DNA of 64,000 bases from Pseudomicrostroma phylloplanum (lineage: Eukaryota; Basidiomycota; Exobasidiomycetes; Microstromatales), in NCBI GenBank assembly GCA_039545275.1, contig BCHS01000005.1:124001-188000 (forward strand), read 5' to 3'. Position numbers and translations under genes: made by a program. The notes beneath the pieces were generated by a model. It was not told the origin of the DNA. It ran no database searches and saw nothing but the letters and a program-made list of their open reading frames with translations. Positions 21,170 through 33,347 of the stretch are shown here, one piece after another (positions within the stretch are counted from its first letter, which is position 1; each line of letters begins with the position of its first letter).

Positions 21170-23383
21170 CTATTCCTCTCCGTGCTGCAGAGTAATCGAG
21201 TTGAATCCACTGAATGGGTTGGCCTCGACTGCATCTCCAGCCTCTTCCACCTGGCCCTTCTTGCCCGCAACAGCAGTCATGACCGTCTTGGCCGACGTCG
21301 GTAGCGCACCGGCGCCCGCGCCGGCCGTAGCAGCCACAGCGGGCGCCTTGACAGTCGATCCTTGCTGCCGATCGAGGTTCAAGCTCCTGCTCTCCCTGAC
21401 GTTGCGGAAGTTGATGGCATCCAGACCGTTGCTGTAGGCCGGTACGATGGGCGGTGTGAGGTTCCGCAGAAGACCCCAGGATAGGGTGGCGAACCACTTG
21501 TGCTGCTTGACTTCGCTGGCGCCGGACTGACTGCCCATCCTCTTGAGCTCGTCCTTGATCAGGAGCTTACGGATCAGAGACTTGCCCATTGAGGAAATGG
21601 GGACATTGTCGGGGAATGTCACCTCGTTGCGCAAGACGTTGGAAAAGGTGGCGTTGCGAGAATTGCCCTTGAAAGGTGTAGTCGCAAAGATCATTTCGTA
21701 GATCAAAATACCTAGTGTCCACCAATCGACTGCCGATGTGTGACCACATCCCTTGATCACCTCTGGAGCAATGTACTCTTCCGTGCCAACGAACGAATTG
21801 GTCCTTAGATCAGCAATACAGGAGCGAGTATCGACCAGTGGCGCCGAGTGAGGCGTTGCCTGTCGAATCATGGCCGGAGCGCCGCCTCTCCGAGTGGCTC
21901 GAGCGGATAGATCGAAATCACTCAGCATCACATGCCCGGACTGATGGAGGAGAATGTTCTCCGGCTTGAGATCTCGATAGATGAAGCCCATCAGATGCAG
22001 GTATTCCAGAGCAGCAATGACCTCTGCGGCATAGAAGCGAGCGTCTTCTTCCGGTAGACACTTGCCGGGGCGAGTTTGGAGAGCCCTGAAGAATTCACCG
22101 CCCATGCAGTATTCCATGCAGAGGTACAAGTAGTCCTCTGACTGAAACGAATGGTAGAGAGTGACAATGAAGGGATGGTTCGACGTGGAGAGGATCTCTT
22201 GCTCAGCCATGACTCGCTTGATCTTGTTCCGCTTGATCATTTCCTTCTTGGAGAGGACCTTCATAGCATAGAGCTTCTCCGTCTTCTTTTCCCTGACCAG
22301 ATACACTTTTCCAACATCTCCCTTGCCCAGCATCTTCACTTTACTGAAGCTGCTTGGGCCAACTTCGACGTCTTTGACTTTGATCGAATTGCTGCTGTAA
22401 GTCCGCCTGAAGCTACCTTTGCTGTCCATGTGGTGCAGAGTAGGGTTGCTTCCGTTGGGCGTCGGGGGCCCGCCAGAGCCAGGGCTCAGGAGCCCGCTGC
22501 TCGAAGGCGGAGCAAGCTGGTTGCCAGCCCTGAAATCGGCCGACGACGGCGCCTTGCCATTCTTGCTTGCGCTACCCCTCCTGCTGCCGGGAAAGGAGAG
22601 CCCTCCCTTTGCCTTGTTCCCCTTGCCGCCCTTTCCTGCCTTCTCGAAATCTTTGCTGCTAAACGAGGTGGCTGTACTGTCCATCCGCACCGGAGAGCCA
22701 GGGAAGAAGCCATCTTCTCGGATAAGAGAAGATGCCATCGAAGTCGTACCTCCGTTGGCATGGGTCTCGCCATTGGGAGTGGCGCCATGAAGATGCGACC
22801 CATTGGCCGCGTAGGCCCTCTTCGTATCAGGCACAGATGCAACTCGGCGGACACCCCCGTTGCCGTCCTCTCCCTCCTGTGACCCAGACGAGTAGCTGTC
22901 ATTCGAGAATGAGTTTGGGTCTGCCACGACCGAGCTGCCAGACATTGGGTGAAAGCCACCTTCACCGCGTGGACCCGGTCCTTGCTTCGTTGGCTCTTCC
23001 GAATTACCTGCCTTTTTGCCAAGGGTGCCAAATTTCAACAATGACTTCCACTTCTTGTCCTTAGAAGCGCCATGACCAGAGTGATCCGCCGCCGGTGACA
23101 CGGGCTGACTGACGATGCGTGCGTCCTTGGCTGGGATGGGTGGAGCGGCGCCGAGGCCGCCGCTGATGGAGGTAGTGGTGACCGTTGTCACAGAAGGCGC
23201 CCTCTGCGACGTCGCGCCGAGACCCGAGGGGAGAGGAGCAGCTCCGACCGACGAGGATGCTACCGACCCGCCGGGGGTCTCAAAGTTGAGCGAAGGTGAT
23301 GTTGAAGAAGGAGGGGTATTGTCAGCAGAGCTGGCGTGAGCCGGTGCCCCGCCAATGGCATCGGCTGGCAAGTGACCATTCAT
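21170..23383 (-). CDS. AGC kinase of the Fpk1/KIN82/NRC-2 (flippase kinase) type
   Basis: A single frame of 737 residues from the ATG at 23383; the frame extends to 23500, but only a GTG is there. The N-terminal half is disordered and Ser/Gly-rich. The kinase domain starts [15 protein letters not shown] with lysine in YAMKVL, catalytic loop [11 protein letters not shown] and magnesium loop DFDLSA (DFD instead of DFG, typical of this subfamily). A 35-residue insert precedes [13 protein letters not shown]. The end holds [13 protein letters not shown], the AGC hydrophobic motif. Members phosphorylate P4-ATPase lipid flippases in yeast and control conidiation in Neurospora. Confidence 0.93.
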   Translation of the reverse strand: MNGHLPADAIGGAPAHASSADNTPPSSTSPSLNFETPGGSVASSSVGAAPLPSGLGATSQRAPSVTTVTTTSISGGLGAAPPIPAKDARIVSQPVSPAADHSGHGASKDKKWKSLLKFGTLGKKAGNSEEPTKQGPGPRGEGGFHPMSGSSVVADPNSFSNDSYSSGSQEGEDGNGGVRRVASVPDTKRAYAANGSHLHGATPNGETHANGGTTSMASSLIREDGFFPGSPVRMDSTATSFSSKDFEKAGKGGKGNKAKGGLSFPGSRRGSASKNGKAPSSADFRAGNQLAPPSSSGLLSPGSGGPPTPNGSNPTLHHMDSKGSFRRTYSSNSIKVKDVEVGPSSFSKVKMLGKGDVGKVYLVREKKTEKLYAMKVLSKKEMIKRNKIKRVMAEQEILSTSNHPFIVTLYHSFQSEDYLYLCMEYCMGGEFFRALQTRPGKCLPEEDARFYAAEVIAALEYLHLMGFIYRDLKPENILLHQSGHVMLSDFDLSARATRRGGAPAMIRQATPHSAPLVDTRSCIADLRTNSFVGTEEYIAPEVIKGCGHTSAVDWWTLGILIYEMIFATTPFKGNSRNATFSNVLRNEVTFPDNVPISSMGKSLIRKLLIKDELKRMGSQSGASEVKQHKWFATLSWGLLRNLTPPIVPAYSNGLDAINFRNVRESRSLNLDRQQGSTVKAPAVAATAGAGAGALPTSAKTVMTAVAGKKGQVEEAGDAVEANPFSGFNSITLQHGEE

Positions 23384-24150
23384 GATTGTATGTGAGCTGT
23401 GATGGCTATCAAGGCAAGGGGATCTCTCCTCGAGTGCAGCGATGCTTGCAACGACCAATGAGCTCGAATGCCGGTGACGTTCTGCAGGCAGCTGAATCAC
23501 CTGTTTGTCCTCGTTGAGCTACAGCAGGGGGCTGGAAAAGGGTCCGTTCGAAGTTGAGACGGATCGTGGAACGTCGCGGTGAGAGCGTGATGGAGCCGGT
23601 TTCACAATGGCAGAGAACGTTCGTGGATGTTTCGTGATGTCTTCTGCGCCGGGGGCAGTCCTGTGTCAGGAAGCTTGCTGGTCCTGTTCGTGAGATGTCC
23701 TCACAGGGGGGCTAGCCTGCTTGGGAAGTTGGGTGGGCAAGAGGACCTCGGATGGCTTGGACTCTAACAAGGTCGACGCTGACAATTCGTAGCAAGTCCG
23801 GCGTTGGATGCCTTGCAAGAAGCGGGGACGCAAGGCAACGACGGACGAGACGTGGAGAGAGTGAGAGACGAGAGGACCAGGGGTGTTGCCCAGTTGGGTG
23901 AGTAGAGCAAGGAGGCGCGCTCTTGACTGTGTCCGACCTTTTGTCAACGCGCTCGCTCTGCCTGGACGCTGTAAGGATGAAGCGTTGTAGCGGTGGAGTG
24001 CGATGTGGGTGTGAGTTGTGCGATAATGAGCAGCCTTCAATGAGTCTGGAATGACAGGCTTGACGACGACGACGACGATGATGCGGCGGGGAAGAGGCGG
24101 AGACGCACGAGGGCTGACCTCTGGGCCTGGGTTGGCTGGACTGTTCTGTG

Positions 24151-24172
24151 TCCGTCCGTCGGTCCGTCCGTC
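24151..24172. repeat. TCCG/GTCC tetranucleotide tract
   Basis: Five tandem TCCG units, the reverse complement of the tract at 14949-14985. Confidence 0.6.
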
Positions 24173-24384
24173 TGCCTGTCACTCCGTCTACGCCCAGCAG
24201 TGGGGGAGCCAGGCGTAGGGCGGCGCCCGGCCGCGTCGCCGCCGTGCGCTGCCTTGGTCTGCCCCCACAGCCCCTGTGCCTTGCGTGGATCAGGCACTGC
24301 TTCCTCGCCAGCCTGCCTCTCGTTCGTCCGTCCGCCCGCCCGCCTTGAAGCCGTCTGCACCGGGGTTTAGACTACAACGAATGC

Positions 24385-24404
24385 AACACACACACACATA
24401 TATA
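24385..24404. repeat. CA run ending in TATATA
   Basis: Six CA units pass directly into ATATATA, about 1 kb upstream of the kinase start. Confidence 0.6.
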
Positions 24405-25091
24405 CAAGGCTCACCACACACACTGCTCCTGTGCCGCAACCTCGGGACTGGGGGACAGACAGATTGCCGCGTTCCCCTGACCTTTCTTGACCTTTGGCCT
24501 GAGCGGGCCAACTGCTCCCGGCCTCCCAGTGGAGATCGGGAGAGCGCGAGGGACCTCGGCGCCTTCGCTTCTGTCTTCGGAGTCGACAATCGGATTTCGT
24601 CAGCTTCTCCATTCGAGAGCAGCGAGGTCGACAATGAAGCCGACGAGAACTGGGCCATGATACCCCAAGTTGTAGCTCTATGCTGCTTCGCTGGCGCTGG
24701 CCAACGGCGAGCGAAAGTGTCTGCCCTGCATCGCCCGGCAGGTCTCGGGGCTCGCCCTGCAATGTCAGAGCAATTTACGCAGCCAAGTTTCCTGGTGCCT
24801 GATTCTAAATACGGAAACAACGGGGGCGATGGTTGGCCGGGGCAATGAAGGGGCGGGCGTACCTTGCATCTCTTAAAAGCCGACGTCAGGCGACGGGAAG
24901 CAGGCATAGCGATGAGTGATGGATCTGCTGCAATTGCAACAGGCTGAAGTTGTGACTATGGCAGACACTACAATCGACACCTCACAGCGGAGGGAGATTC
25001 GGCTCCCAGAGGCCGGACCAGGACACGCAAAGGACGCTGGACAGTACCATTGACGCAATCTATCCTCACAATTGCGAGCCCCTGTTCCTGC

Positions 25092-27317
25092 TCAGAGGAA
25101 CTTCCTTACCACCTCGTTGCCCGTCTCCTCCTTGTACACGTACCCCAGCTCCTGGAGGAACCTGTCGAAGGCGTCTTCACTGCCAGGTGTGACCTGGATA
25201 CCAGCCAAGATCCTGGCAATGTCACTGCCGTGGTTCCGGTAGTGGAACAATGAAATGTTCCACCCAGCATTGAGGCCAGCCAGAAACTTGCGCAGAGCTC
25301 CTGGCCGCTCGGGGAATTCAAAACGGAAGATCCTCTCGTGTGGGACATTCTGTTTGCCTCCCACCAGATACCTGGCGTGCGACTTGGCCATCTCGTTGCC
25401 GCTGATGTCAATGGCTCGCATGCCGTCGTTCGATAGGGCATCCATGATGGAGCGAAGCTCAGCGTCCCTGGCACTAGGCGCTTGAGTAGGCATCGATGCT
25501 GCGCTTTGAGATGTGCCAGCGTTGACTCCATCGGTGGAAGCCCTCTGGCCTTCGCCATCGCCATTGCCATCGGCGCTGCTCCCACCATTGATCAGCGGTG
25601 ACTCGGTAGCAGAGAGAGTGGCGCCTCGACCAAAGTGAGCAGCGAGTGTAGCACGCACATCATTCCTGACTTCGTGATCGGTATGATGATCGTTGCCCTG
25701 GGCTCCTTGACCGATGTTTGCCGGCTGTACGGAAGGGATACCGGCTGCTCCGGGTGGTGGTCCTCCGCCTCCGAGTAAAAAGGAGAGGAAGATGTGGGCC
25801 GTGGGTGGTTGGGAGCCGCTCTCGTTCGTGACATTGTATCGATACGAGAACTCTGTCACGCTGCGAGGGTGAATGTGGCTGTGCAGCTTCATGAAGGCTC
25901 CTGGCACCTCTGGGATCTCCACCATCATCAATACTTCCTTGCCGTCTCCGACTTCAGCTCGTTCAGCAACGAAGCGTAGTCGGGAGAAGTTCATGTTGGC
26001 GCCCGAGATGATGCAGGCAAACTTCTTGCCCGAGTTCTGCAGATTGTGACTGATGATGTAACGCTTCAATCCTGCCAGGGAAAGGGCGCCTGAGGGCTCG
26101 GGAACTGTGCGGGTATCTGTTCGAAGAAAAAAATCAAGCAACGAAGAGGACTAAGCAACTCGTCGCTGACATAGCACACCAGAGCCGCACTCACCTTCAA
26201 AAGTATCCCGGATGGCCGCACAGATCTCATCGGTGTCCACTCTCACCATACCGTCCACAGCTCCCTTCTCCCTGAGGATTCTAAAGCATTCCTCGCCCAC
26301 GATCTTGACCGCTGTTCCGTCGGCAAAGAGACCCACCTCCCTCAAGGTGATTCTTCTGCCAGCCTGCAAACTCTGCGTCAAAGCATCGCCATCGAAAGTC
26401 TCCACTCCGAAGACCTTGCATGAAGGAGGAGCAATCCTCTTCACATAGGACGACACACCCGCCAGAAGACCACCTCCGCCTACACAGCAGAAGACGCCAT
26501 CTAGATCGTCCATGCTAGTCTGGCGTAGAATCTCAACACCCACTGTGCCCTGTCCTGCGATGACATGAGGATCATCAAAGGGCGGAATGACCTTGAGACC
26601 GTAAGTCTCTGCCAACCGCGAACACTCTGCCTTGGCCTCGTCAAAGTCTTGGCCATGCAGAACGACCTTGGCGCCCAAGGCTCTGACCGAGTCGACCTTG
26701 ATGGCAGGTGTCCCGAGAGGCATGACGATGGTGCAAGGGATGGAGAGCGACAGTCCCGAAAGGGAAACACCCTGAGCGTGGTTGCCAGCGCTACAGGCAA
26801 TGACACCTTTCCACTTTTGCTCGCCCTCGAGCGTCCTCATCAGATTGTACGCGCCCCGCAGCTTGAAGCTGAACACGGGCTGCAAGTCCTCTCGCTTTAG
26901 GAAGATCTCGCATCCCAGCTTGGTGGAGAGCTTGTTGGCACGCTGCAGTGGTGTCGTCTTGACCAGATTGTAGATGTCGGCCGATAGACACATGCGCAGA
27001 TAATCCGGAGTGCCAGACGGAAGGAGTAGATAAGAAGGGAGCGAGGAGTAGAGGTAAGAGGGGATGCTAGACTCTCTCTCCATCGGCGACGAAGCAGAGG
27101 GCGGCGAAGACGAAGAGGGGGATGAGGATGACGAGGAGGAAGCTTGATTGCTGGGCCCCTTGCCGGAGCGATCAGGATCCGCTTGCACGGTGCTTGTGCT
27201 CTCTCCCAGAGCCTTCGAGGACACGAAAGGCGCAGCGAGGTAGGCGGATGCCGGGGGTGCAGTCGTCGATGGCCTCGGACCGCCACTGGCCCTACCGTTC
27301 GGGGCACTTGATGGCAT
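25092..27317 (-). CDS. ILV1: Threonine deaminase (threonine ammonia-lyase), isoleucine pathway
   Basis: Exons 26195-27317 and 25092-26116 (78-nt phase-1 intron) give 715 residues; the join restores [21 protein letters not shown]. The enzyme converts threonine to 2-oxobutyrate in mitochondria. The PLP lysine is Lys152 in [11 protein letters not shown], and the PLP phosphate loop is [11 protein letters not shown]. Residues 1-80 are Ser/Pro/Ala-rich without a clean targeting pattern. Two ACT regulatory domains form the C-terminus ([13 protein letters not shown] and [13 protein letters not shown]), as in isoleucine-inhibited enzymes. Between them lies a Gly/Pro/Asn/Asp-rich insert of roughly 110 residues. 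Divergent from FGAM synthase. Confidence 0.95.
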
Positions 27318-27857
27318 CGTGGCGAGATCGAGTTAGGCCCAGAAGCTTTGACCTGAGATGTTCCAATGGGAAAGCAAGCGCAATGCGTAGGTCTGTACCA
27401 CTTATCAAGACTTCTCTTTGGCTGTGTAGATTGACTATCTTGCAGATTCCTGGGTGTTGCCCCGGTCGGTCAGCCGTTGTTTGCTGGTGATGTCAGTGTA
27501 TCGGACGGTATGTTCTAGGCTCCACAGGCACTGGCGGCAAGACAGCGATGGAGGAAGCGAGCTGCGTGAGAGAATTCCTGGGCGTGGAGACGGAAGGGAG
27601 GCGAGGCAAGCCGGCCGGTCGGCGAGCAAGAGATAGACTCGCGCGTGAGGCAGAAAACGGAACGGAAGAAACTCTTGGGGAGCAGCATCGGTCAAAAAAA
27701 TTGATTGCTTCTGGAGGCGCACGTCCGACGAAGGAACGAAGAGGCGAACGAGTCAGTACGCGCCGACATCGTGGCATCAGACAATCGCCACTCATACGGC
27801 CCCTTCTCACTCTGCCTCCTGAGCGCCGTTGCCCTTTAGCTGTGCCGAGGTAGAGCC
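27318..27857. promoter_or_regulatory. Divergent ILV1/FGAM-synthase promoter with a TGACTC site
   Basis: These 540 bp separate two biosynthetic genes. GAGTCA at 27750-27755 reads ACTGACTCG on the minus strand, the core of the Gcn4/CpcA bZIP site, about 105 bp from the purine gene start. Both gene types are general amino-acid control targets in yeast; the link here is inference. Confidence 0.4.
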
Positions 27858-29672
27858 ATGTCAGCTTCATCCTCCTCAGCTGCGCAGCAGCAGCTGTTGC
27901 TCCTGCCAGGCTCCCTCACCTTTACCGATGCCCAGCGGTCGCGGCTCTTGACTCGTCTGCAGTCCCTCGCACCAGAGCTGCAAAAGGTCACCTCTGTCGA
28001 AGCCATCTTCACCCACTTCGTCAACCCTACATCACCGCAGGCACTCTCTGAGCTCACGCAGCCGGACGGGCAACATAGAGCTGTACTCGACCACCTCCTG
28101 AGCTATGGCCCAGCCCCGTCTCACCCCATTCTGCAAGAAGCCATTCAGAACCCGTCCAAGGACGCGCTGTACCTCTATGTCATTCCTCGCCCTGCCTCCA
28201 TCTCGCCATGGTCGTCCAAAGCCACCAACATCCTCCACTTGTGCACTCTCAAAGACTACGTCACCAGGGTTGAAAGGGGGGTGCTTTACGTGCTGCGAAC
28301 TTCGACAGCCTCTTCCCTCTCCCTCAACGACTTCACACCCGCCGCCCTCGATCTCCTACATGATCGAATGACCACAGTCCTTCGCACCAGCGCGCCGAAG
28401 TTTACGGACCTTTTCGCAGAGGATGTGGCTCATCGCAAGCCACTGGAGTGGGTCGACGTTCTCACAGCCGGCGATTCGCTCGACAGTGCCATTGCCCAGC
28501 TCGAGGCGGCCAACAAGGCTCGGGGTCTGGCGCTGGCCCCGGACGAGGTCCGCTACCTTGCGCAAGCCTTCACATCCGACGAACTCAAGAGAAACCCGAC
28601 GACGCCTGAGCTCTTCTCCTTCGCACAGGTCAACTCGGAGCATTGCAGGCACAAGATCTTCAATGCTGACTGGACAATCGATGGCCAGAAGATGGACAAC
28701 ACCCTCTTTGGCATGATCCGCAACACCCACAAGATCACTCCTCAGGGTACCATCAGCGCGTACTCGGACAATGCTGCTGTCATGCAAGGAAGCGATGCCT
28801 ACAGATTCGCGGCTACCACAGAAGGCGAGGATAGCTCTGTAGTTTACTCTACCTCTTCGACCAAAGAGGCACACCCGCTCTTGGTCAAGGTGGAGACACA
28901 CAATCATCCCACCGCCGTCTCTCCTTATCCCGGCGCTGCTACTGGTGCCGGAGGCGAGATCCGTGACGAAGGCGCCGTCGGTAGAGGAAGCAGACCCAAA
29001 GCTGGCCTGGTAGGCTTCATGACATCGAATGTAACGCCCCTCATCGAAGAAAGTGAAACACTAGACGCTTCACTCCCCGCTTACTTCAACCCGGGGAAGC
29101 CCTCGCATATCGCTTCGGCAAAGGACATCATCTTGGAAGGACCTCTGGGCAGTGCCAGCTTCAACAATGAGTTTGGAAGGCCAGGCTTGACAGGTTTCTG
29201 GAGGACGTGGTGTCTCGAAGTGGATGGCGCAGAGTCTGGCAAGCGCGAGATTCGAGGCTACCACAAGCCTATTATGCTTGCAGGTGGACTGGGTACCGTG
29301 CGTCCCGACTTTGCTCTCAAGTCGCCTATTCCCGTCGGGTCCAAGATCATTGTGCTGGGTGGGCCCGGTATGCTGATCGGCCTTGGAGGTGGCGCGGCTT
29401 CTAGCATGGCGTCAGGAGCTTCCGATCGAGTTGATCTCGACTTTGCCTCTGTGCAACGAGAGAACCCAGAGATGCAACGTAGATGCCAAATGGTGATCGA
29501 CGCTTGCGTCTCTTCCTCGAGCAGCGTAGGTGGCAACCCAATCCAAAGCATCCACGATGTGGGAGCAGGCGGTCTCTCGAATGCTCTCCCTGAACTTGTG
29601 CACGATTCCGACTTGGGCGGTATCTTCGAGCTCAGAGACATTCTCGTGGACGACGAGAGTATGAGCCCCCTA

Positions 29673-29708
<36 letters not shown>

Positions 29709-32159
29709 CTTGCAGTGCTTCCCGAGGATGTACAACGCTTCACAGCGATTGCCCACAGAGAGCGATGCCCCTTCTCTGTTGTGGGCGAAGCGACCAAAGA
29801 GCAGCGCTTGGTGGTGACGGACCGACTTGCCGGCAACAAGCCGCTCGACCTGCCGATGAGCACTCTCTTTGGCAAGCCTCCCAAGATCGCTCGCCAAAGT
29901 CAGCGTGCAAGGCCCGATCGCCAGACTTTCGACGCCTCTCTGCGGTCCTATCTCCCGTCTGCACCGCAAGACTTTGCTGCGACAGTACAGACTGCTCTCG
30001 ACCGAGTTTTGCGCCTGCCTACTGTCGCCTCGAAATCCTTCCTCATCACAATTGGAGATCGCTCCATCACCGGACTGGTTGCACGAGATCAGATGGTCGG
30101 CCCCTGGCAAGTGCCCGTGGCAGATGTTGCGGTGACACGAACAGGCTATGGGTTCGACGATGTTCTTACCGGTGAAGCGATGTGCTCTGGTGAGCGAACT
30201 CCGCTGGCCTTGCTCTCGCCAGCTGCCTCCGCTAGAATGGCTGTAGGAGAGTCATTGACCAATCTGGCTGCTGCAAGCGTCGGTGACTTGACCAGGGTCA
30301 AGCTCAGTGCCAACTGGATGTGCGCTGCAAGCTACAGCGACGAAGGCGCTCGTCTATACGAGGCTGTGCAGGCCATTGGCCTGGACCTTTGCCCCAAGCT
30401 CGGACTCGCCATCCCTGTGGGTAAGGACTCGATGAGTATGCAGATGGCTTGGAACTCAGAGGGTGAGAAGAAGGTGACTGCACCAATGAGTGTCATCATT
30501 ACCGCTTTCGCTCCTGTCGATGCGATCCACCACACATGGACGCCTCAGCTGCGACCTCACGAAGAAGTACCGACGCTGAAGGAGGGAGAAGACCTTTGCC
30601 TGCTCTTCGTCGACCTAGCCGCTGGCAAGACTCGTCTGGGAGGCTCAGTTCTGGCTCAAGTATTTGGTCAGCTCGGCGACGACTGCCCAGACGTCGACGC
30701 AGGCAACGAGAAGACTCTCAAGGCCTTCTTTGAGGCTGCCTACACACTAAAGGAGTTGACCGTTCACAATCGCCCTGCTGGCGATGACACCCTTGTTCTA
30801 GCTTACCATGATCGATCCGACGGCGGTCTCATCACGACGATTGCCGAAATGGCATTTGCTGGACGATGTGGTGTCGAAGTGGACCTGGACGCTCTGGGCG
30901 AGGCTTCGGGCTCGAGTGACGAGCAGAGGATGGCCGCACTCTTCAACGAAGAGCTGGGAGCAGTGATGCAAGTACGCAAAGGTGACATCAAGGCGGTCTC
31001 TTCGATCCTCACATCAACTGGAGTTCCCACCTCCGCCATCAAGACCATCGGAAGGGTCCTTCCGCGTAAAGATGGCGAGGACATCAGACTCGTGTCAAAG
31101 GGCTCTACTCTCTACTCTTCCTCCCGGGCCGCGCTGCAAAATGCATGGGCCGAGACAAGCTACAGGCTGCAGCGAGAGAGGGACGATCCCGTCTGCGCCA
31201 AAGAAGAGTACTCGCGGATCAACACGCCCGCAGGCACACAAGGCGAGGGGAGGTTGGAGTTTGATCTGAAGTACAACCCTGGGGACAATGTCCTCGTCTC
31301 TACACCCTCTCCGTCCAAGTCACTCTCTGTCAGTCGACCCAAGGTGGCAATTCTGAGAGAGCAAGGAGTCAATGGACATTTGGAGATGGCGTATGCTTTC
31401 CACGCCGCCGGCTTTACCAGCGTAGATGTGCACATGAGCGACATCATCTCAGGCCGAGTCTCTCTGTCATCTGACCCCGAGCTCAAGGGTCTGGTAGCCT
31501 GTGGAGGCTTCTCGTTCGGTGATGTCCTGGGTGCCGGAGCGGGTTGGGCCAAGTCTGCTCTGCTGAACGCGCGGGCTCGGAGCGAGTTTGAAGGCTTCAT
31601 GGTCAAGAGGCAAGACACCTTTGTCCTGGGTATCTGCAATGGCTGTCAATTCCTCTCTCACCTCGCCAAGGCCGGTCTGGTGCCAGGCGCAGAAGACTGG
31701 CCCACATTCGAGCGCAACGCTAGCACCAGATTCGAAGGACGAGCTTGCACTGTCCAGATTGGCGAGTCTGCGGCTGTGAAGAAGAGCGTCTTCTTGCGAG
31801 ACATGGCTGGTAGCAGACTGCCAGCCATTGTAGCGCACGGTGAGGGACGAGCTCTGTTTGCCTCTGACGAGAGCATGAAGCGTGTGCAGGACGGAGGACT
31901 CGCAGCAGTCAAGTACGTCGAGTCTGGATCCAAGGGCTACGTCGGCACAACGACTTATCCCGCCAACCCCAACGGCTCCCTCGACGGTATCACCGCTGTG
32001 CTCACTCCCAATGGAAGATGCTTGGCTATGATGCCCCATCCGGAGAGGGGCATCACTGCTGAGGCTATGAGCTGGAAGCCACCGGGAAGCAGCGAAGGCT
32101 GGAGAGGCAGGGGTCCCTGGTTGAGGATGTTCGAGAGCGCGAGACAGTGGGTCGGCTGA
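27858..32159 (+). CDS. ADE6: Phosphoribosylformylglycinamidine synthase (FGAM synthase)
   Basis: Single exon of 1433 residues, full length for the eukaryotic large PurL type. It performs step four of IMP synthesis: FGAR plus glutamine plus ATP gives FGAM. The N-terminal domain is followed by AIRS-like halves with FAQVNSEHCRHKIFNADW, VETHNHPTAVSPYPGAATG and QSIHDVGAGGLSNALPELVHD. Then come LCPKLGLAIPVGKDSMSM and AYHDRSDGGLI. The C-terminal glutamine amidotransferase starts VAILREQGVNG, with the cysteine in LGICNGCQFLSHL and His/Glu in MMPHPERGI. The start ATG at 27858 follows GAGCC. The gene is intron-free, unlike most neighbours. The gene symbol follows budding yeast; it is ade3 in fission yeast. 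Confidence 0.97.
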
Positions 32160-32315
32160 GCGTTGGACCAGCAACGATGTAGGCGGTAACACTGGTATCA
32201 TTACGAAGGACGTTCGGCGCTGTAGCCCATTGTCCCTGGAATCTAGAAATACATTAGAGTGTCGTCCTTCTATCGCATGTTGTTGGGCGCCTCTTGCAAT
32301 GAGCATAAAGTCTCA

Positions 32316-33127
32316 TCATACAGAGATGAACCCGGGCTTTGCCAAGCCCTCTTTGATCGCTTCCTCTAGACCCTTTTCAATGGCCATGATGGCCTGATTG
32401 GCTCCAGGTGGGGCAGGCATATTGCCCTCTGGCAACAAGTCCTCGGGTAGGGACAAGCTAAGGTGGAGCTGGGGGATGGCCAAGCGCTTGGAAAGTCTCC
32501 GTGAGATGGGCAGAGCTACGTCGGATGGAGTGCGGTATAGAGACGTCGAGATCGGTGGCTAGAGATACGACAGGATTAGAGAGAGAGAGATCATGAGCTA
32601 CCTGCCGGCGGGAAAACGACAGGGCATGCTGTCGTGTCAGGATTGCCTTGCATGCTACTCACCAGACCTTCCTTGATCATCGCCACTGCCCACTCTTTAG
32701 CCAAGAACCCTTTCGACTGCCTCGCTATCTCGTCTTCCTCGATTGGCCCACCCGCTCCTCCACCAGCATCTCTGCCTGCTGCAGCCAGTGCCTTTGACAG
32801 CTCCTCTTCCATCTGTCGATCCACCTCGAGCTGCCTCTGATCCTCTTCACTCAGGCTCGCCTTGGCCCGCGCGAGTAGTTCTGCATCCTCTGATGATCCT
32901 CCGCCGTTGACTTGTTGCTCGGACCCTGTCTGTGAGCGCTCCGCCTCCGCTACTGCTCCCATGGGAGCTTCGCCGAGCCATACGAAGAGGGAGTCGCGAA
33001 AGTGCAAGATACAGACGAGGTAGTATGGGTGATGAGGATGGGAGATGGTAATGAGATGGTTGCTACGTCTGATTTCTAGGGGCACAGCCGCTGCGCTGCA
33101 AGAAGGCTGTGAGGTGGTCATGGTCAT
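32316..33127 (-). CDS. Proteasome assembly chaperone 4 (Pba4/Poc4, PSMG4 family)
   Basis: Exons 32663-33127 and 32316-32558 with a 104-nt phase-0 intron give 235 residues. The join restores EWAVAMIKEGLPPISTSLYRT, which parallels the LAVAM...PVSTSL segment of human PSMG4. The upstream strand LHFRDSLFVWLGEAP is also diagnostic. Between these lies an 85-residue Glu/Ala/Gly-rich insert not found in the human protein. The C-terminal helix (AIMAIEKGLEEAIKEGL) matches the family's end. With Pba3 it chaperones the 20S alpha-ring. The gene is divergent from the TM9 gene and convergent with FGAM synthase (157 bp between stops). Confidence 0.82.
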
Positions 33128-33347
33128 CCAAGGCGAGAAGTGGGCGTATGGTCAATAAGTACGAAGGCGAGAAGAAGTGAAATGGCCTCAGCGGAGGCGT
33201 CACCATCTTCGGGACGGAAGGGATTTCGAGCTCCGCTCCCTTGTTGCTGTTGGTCTCGGAAGGCCGCTCGTGCTTCCTTCCCAGCCGCGTCGTACCTCTA
33301 CCACCACCCGCAAATCGCCTCCCTCTCACCTTCATCGTCTCTTCAAG
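33128..33347. promoter_or_regulatory. Divergent PBA4/TM9 promoter
   Basis: 220 bp between opposite start codons. The plus-strand frame is open through part of it from 33177, but no ATG context better than the one at 33348 is seen. Confidence 0.45.

Larger units (their letters stand above)
23384..25091. promoter_or_regulatory. 1.7 kb upstream region of the kinase gene
   Basis: No gene is supported between the kinase ATG and the threonine deaminase stop codon, both on the minus strand. The region holds a GTCC tetranucleotide tract (24151-24172) and a CA dinucleotide run followed by TATATA (24385-24404). The latter could be a promoter element in a long leader. Confidence 0.45.

Noticed and set aside
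23384..23500. N-terminal extension of the kinase to 23500
   Set aside because: The first codon there is GTG, not ATG. The first in-frame ATG is at 23383.
33177..33347. N-terminal extension of the TM9 protein
   Set aside because: A signal peptide follows the ATG at 33348, and an extension would bury it.
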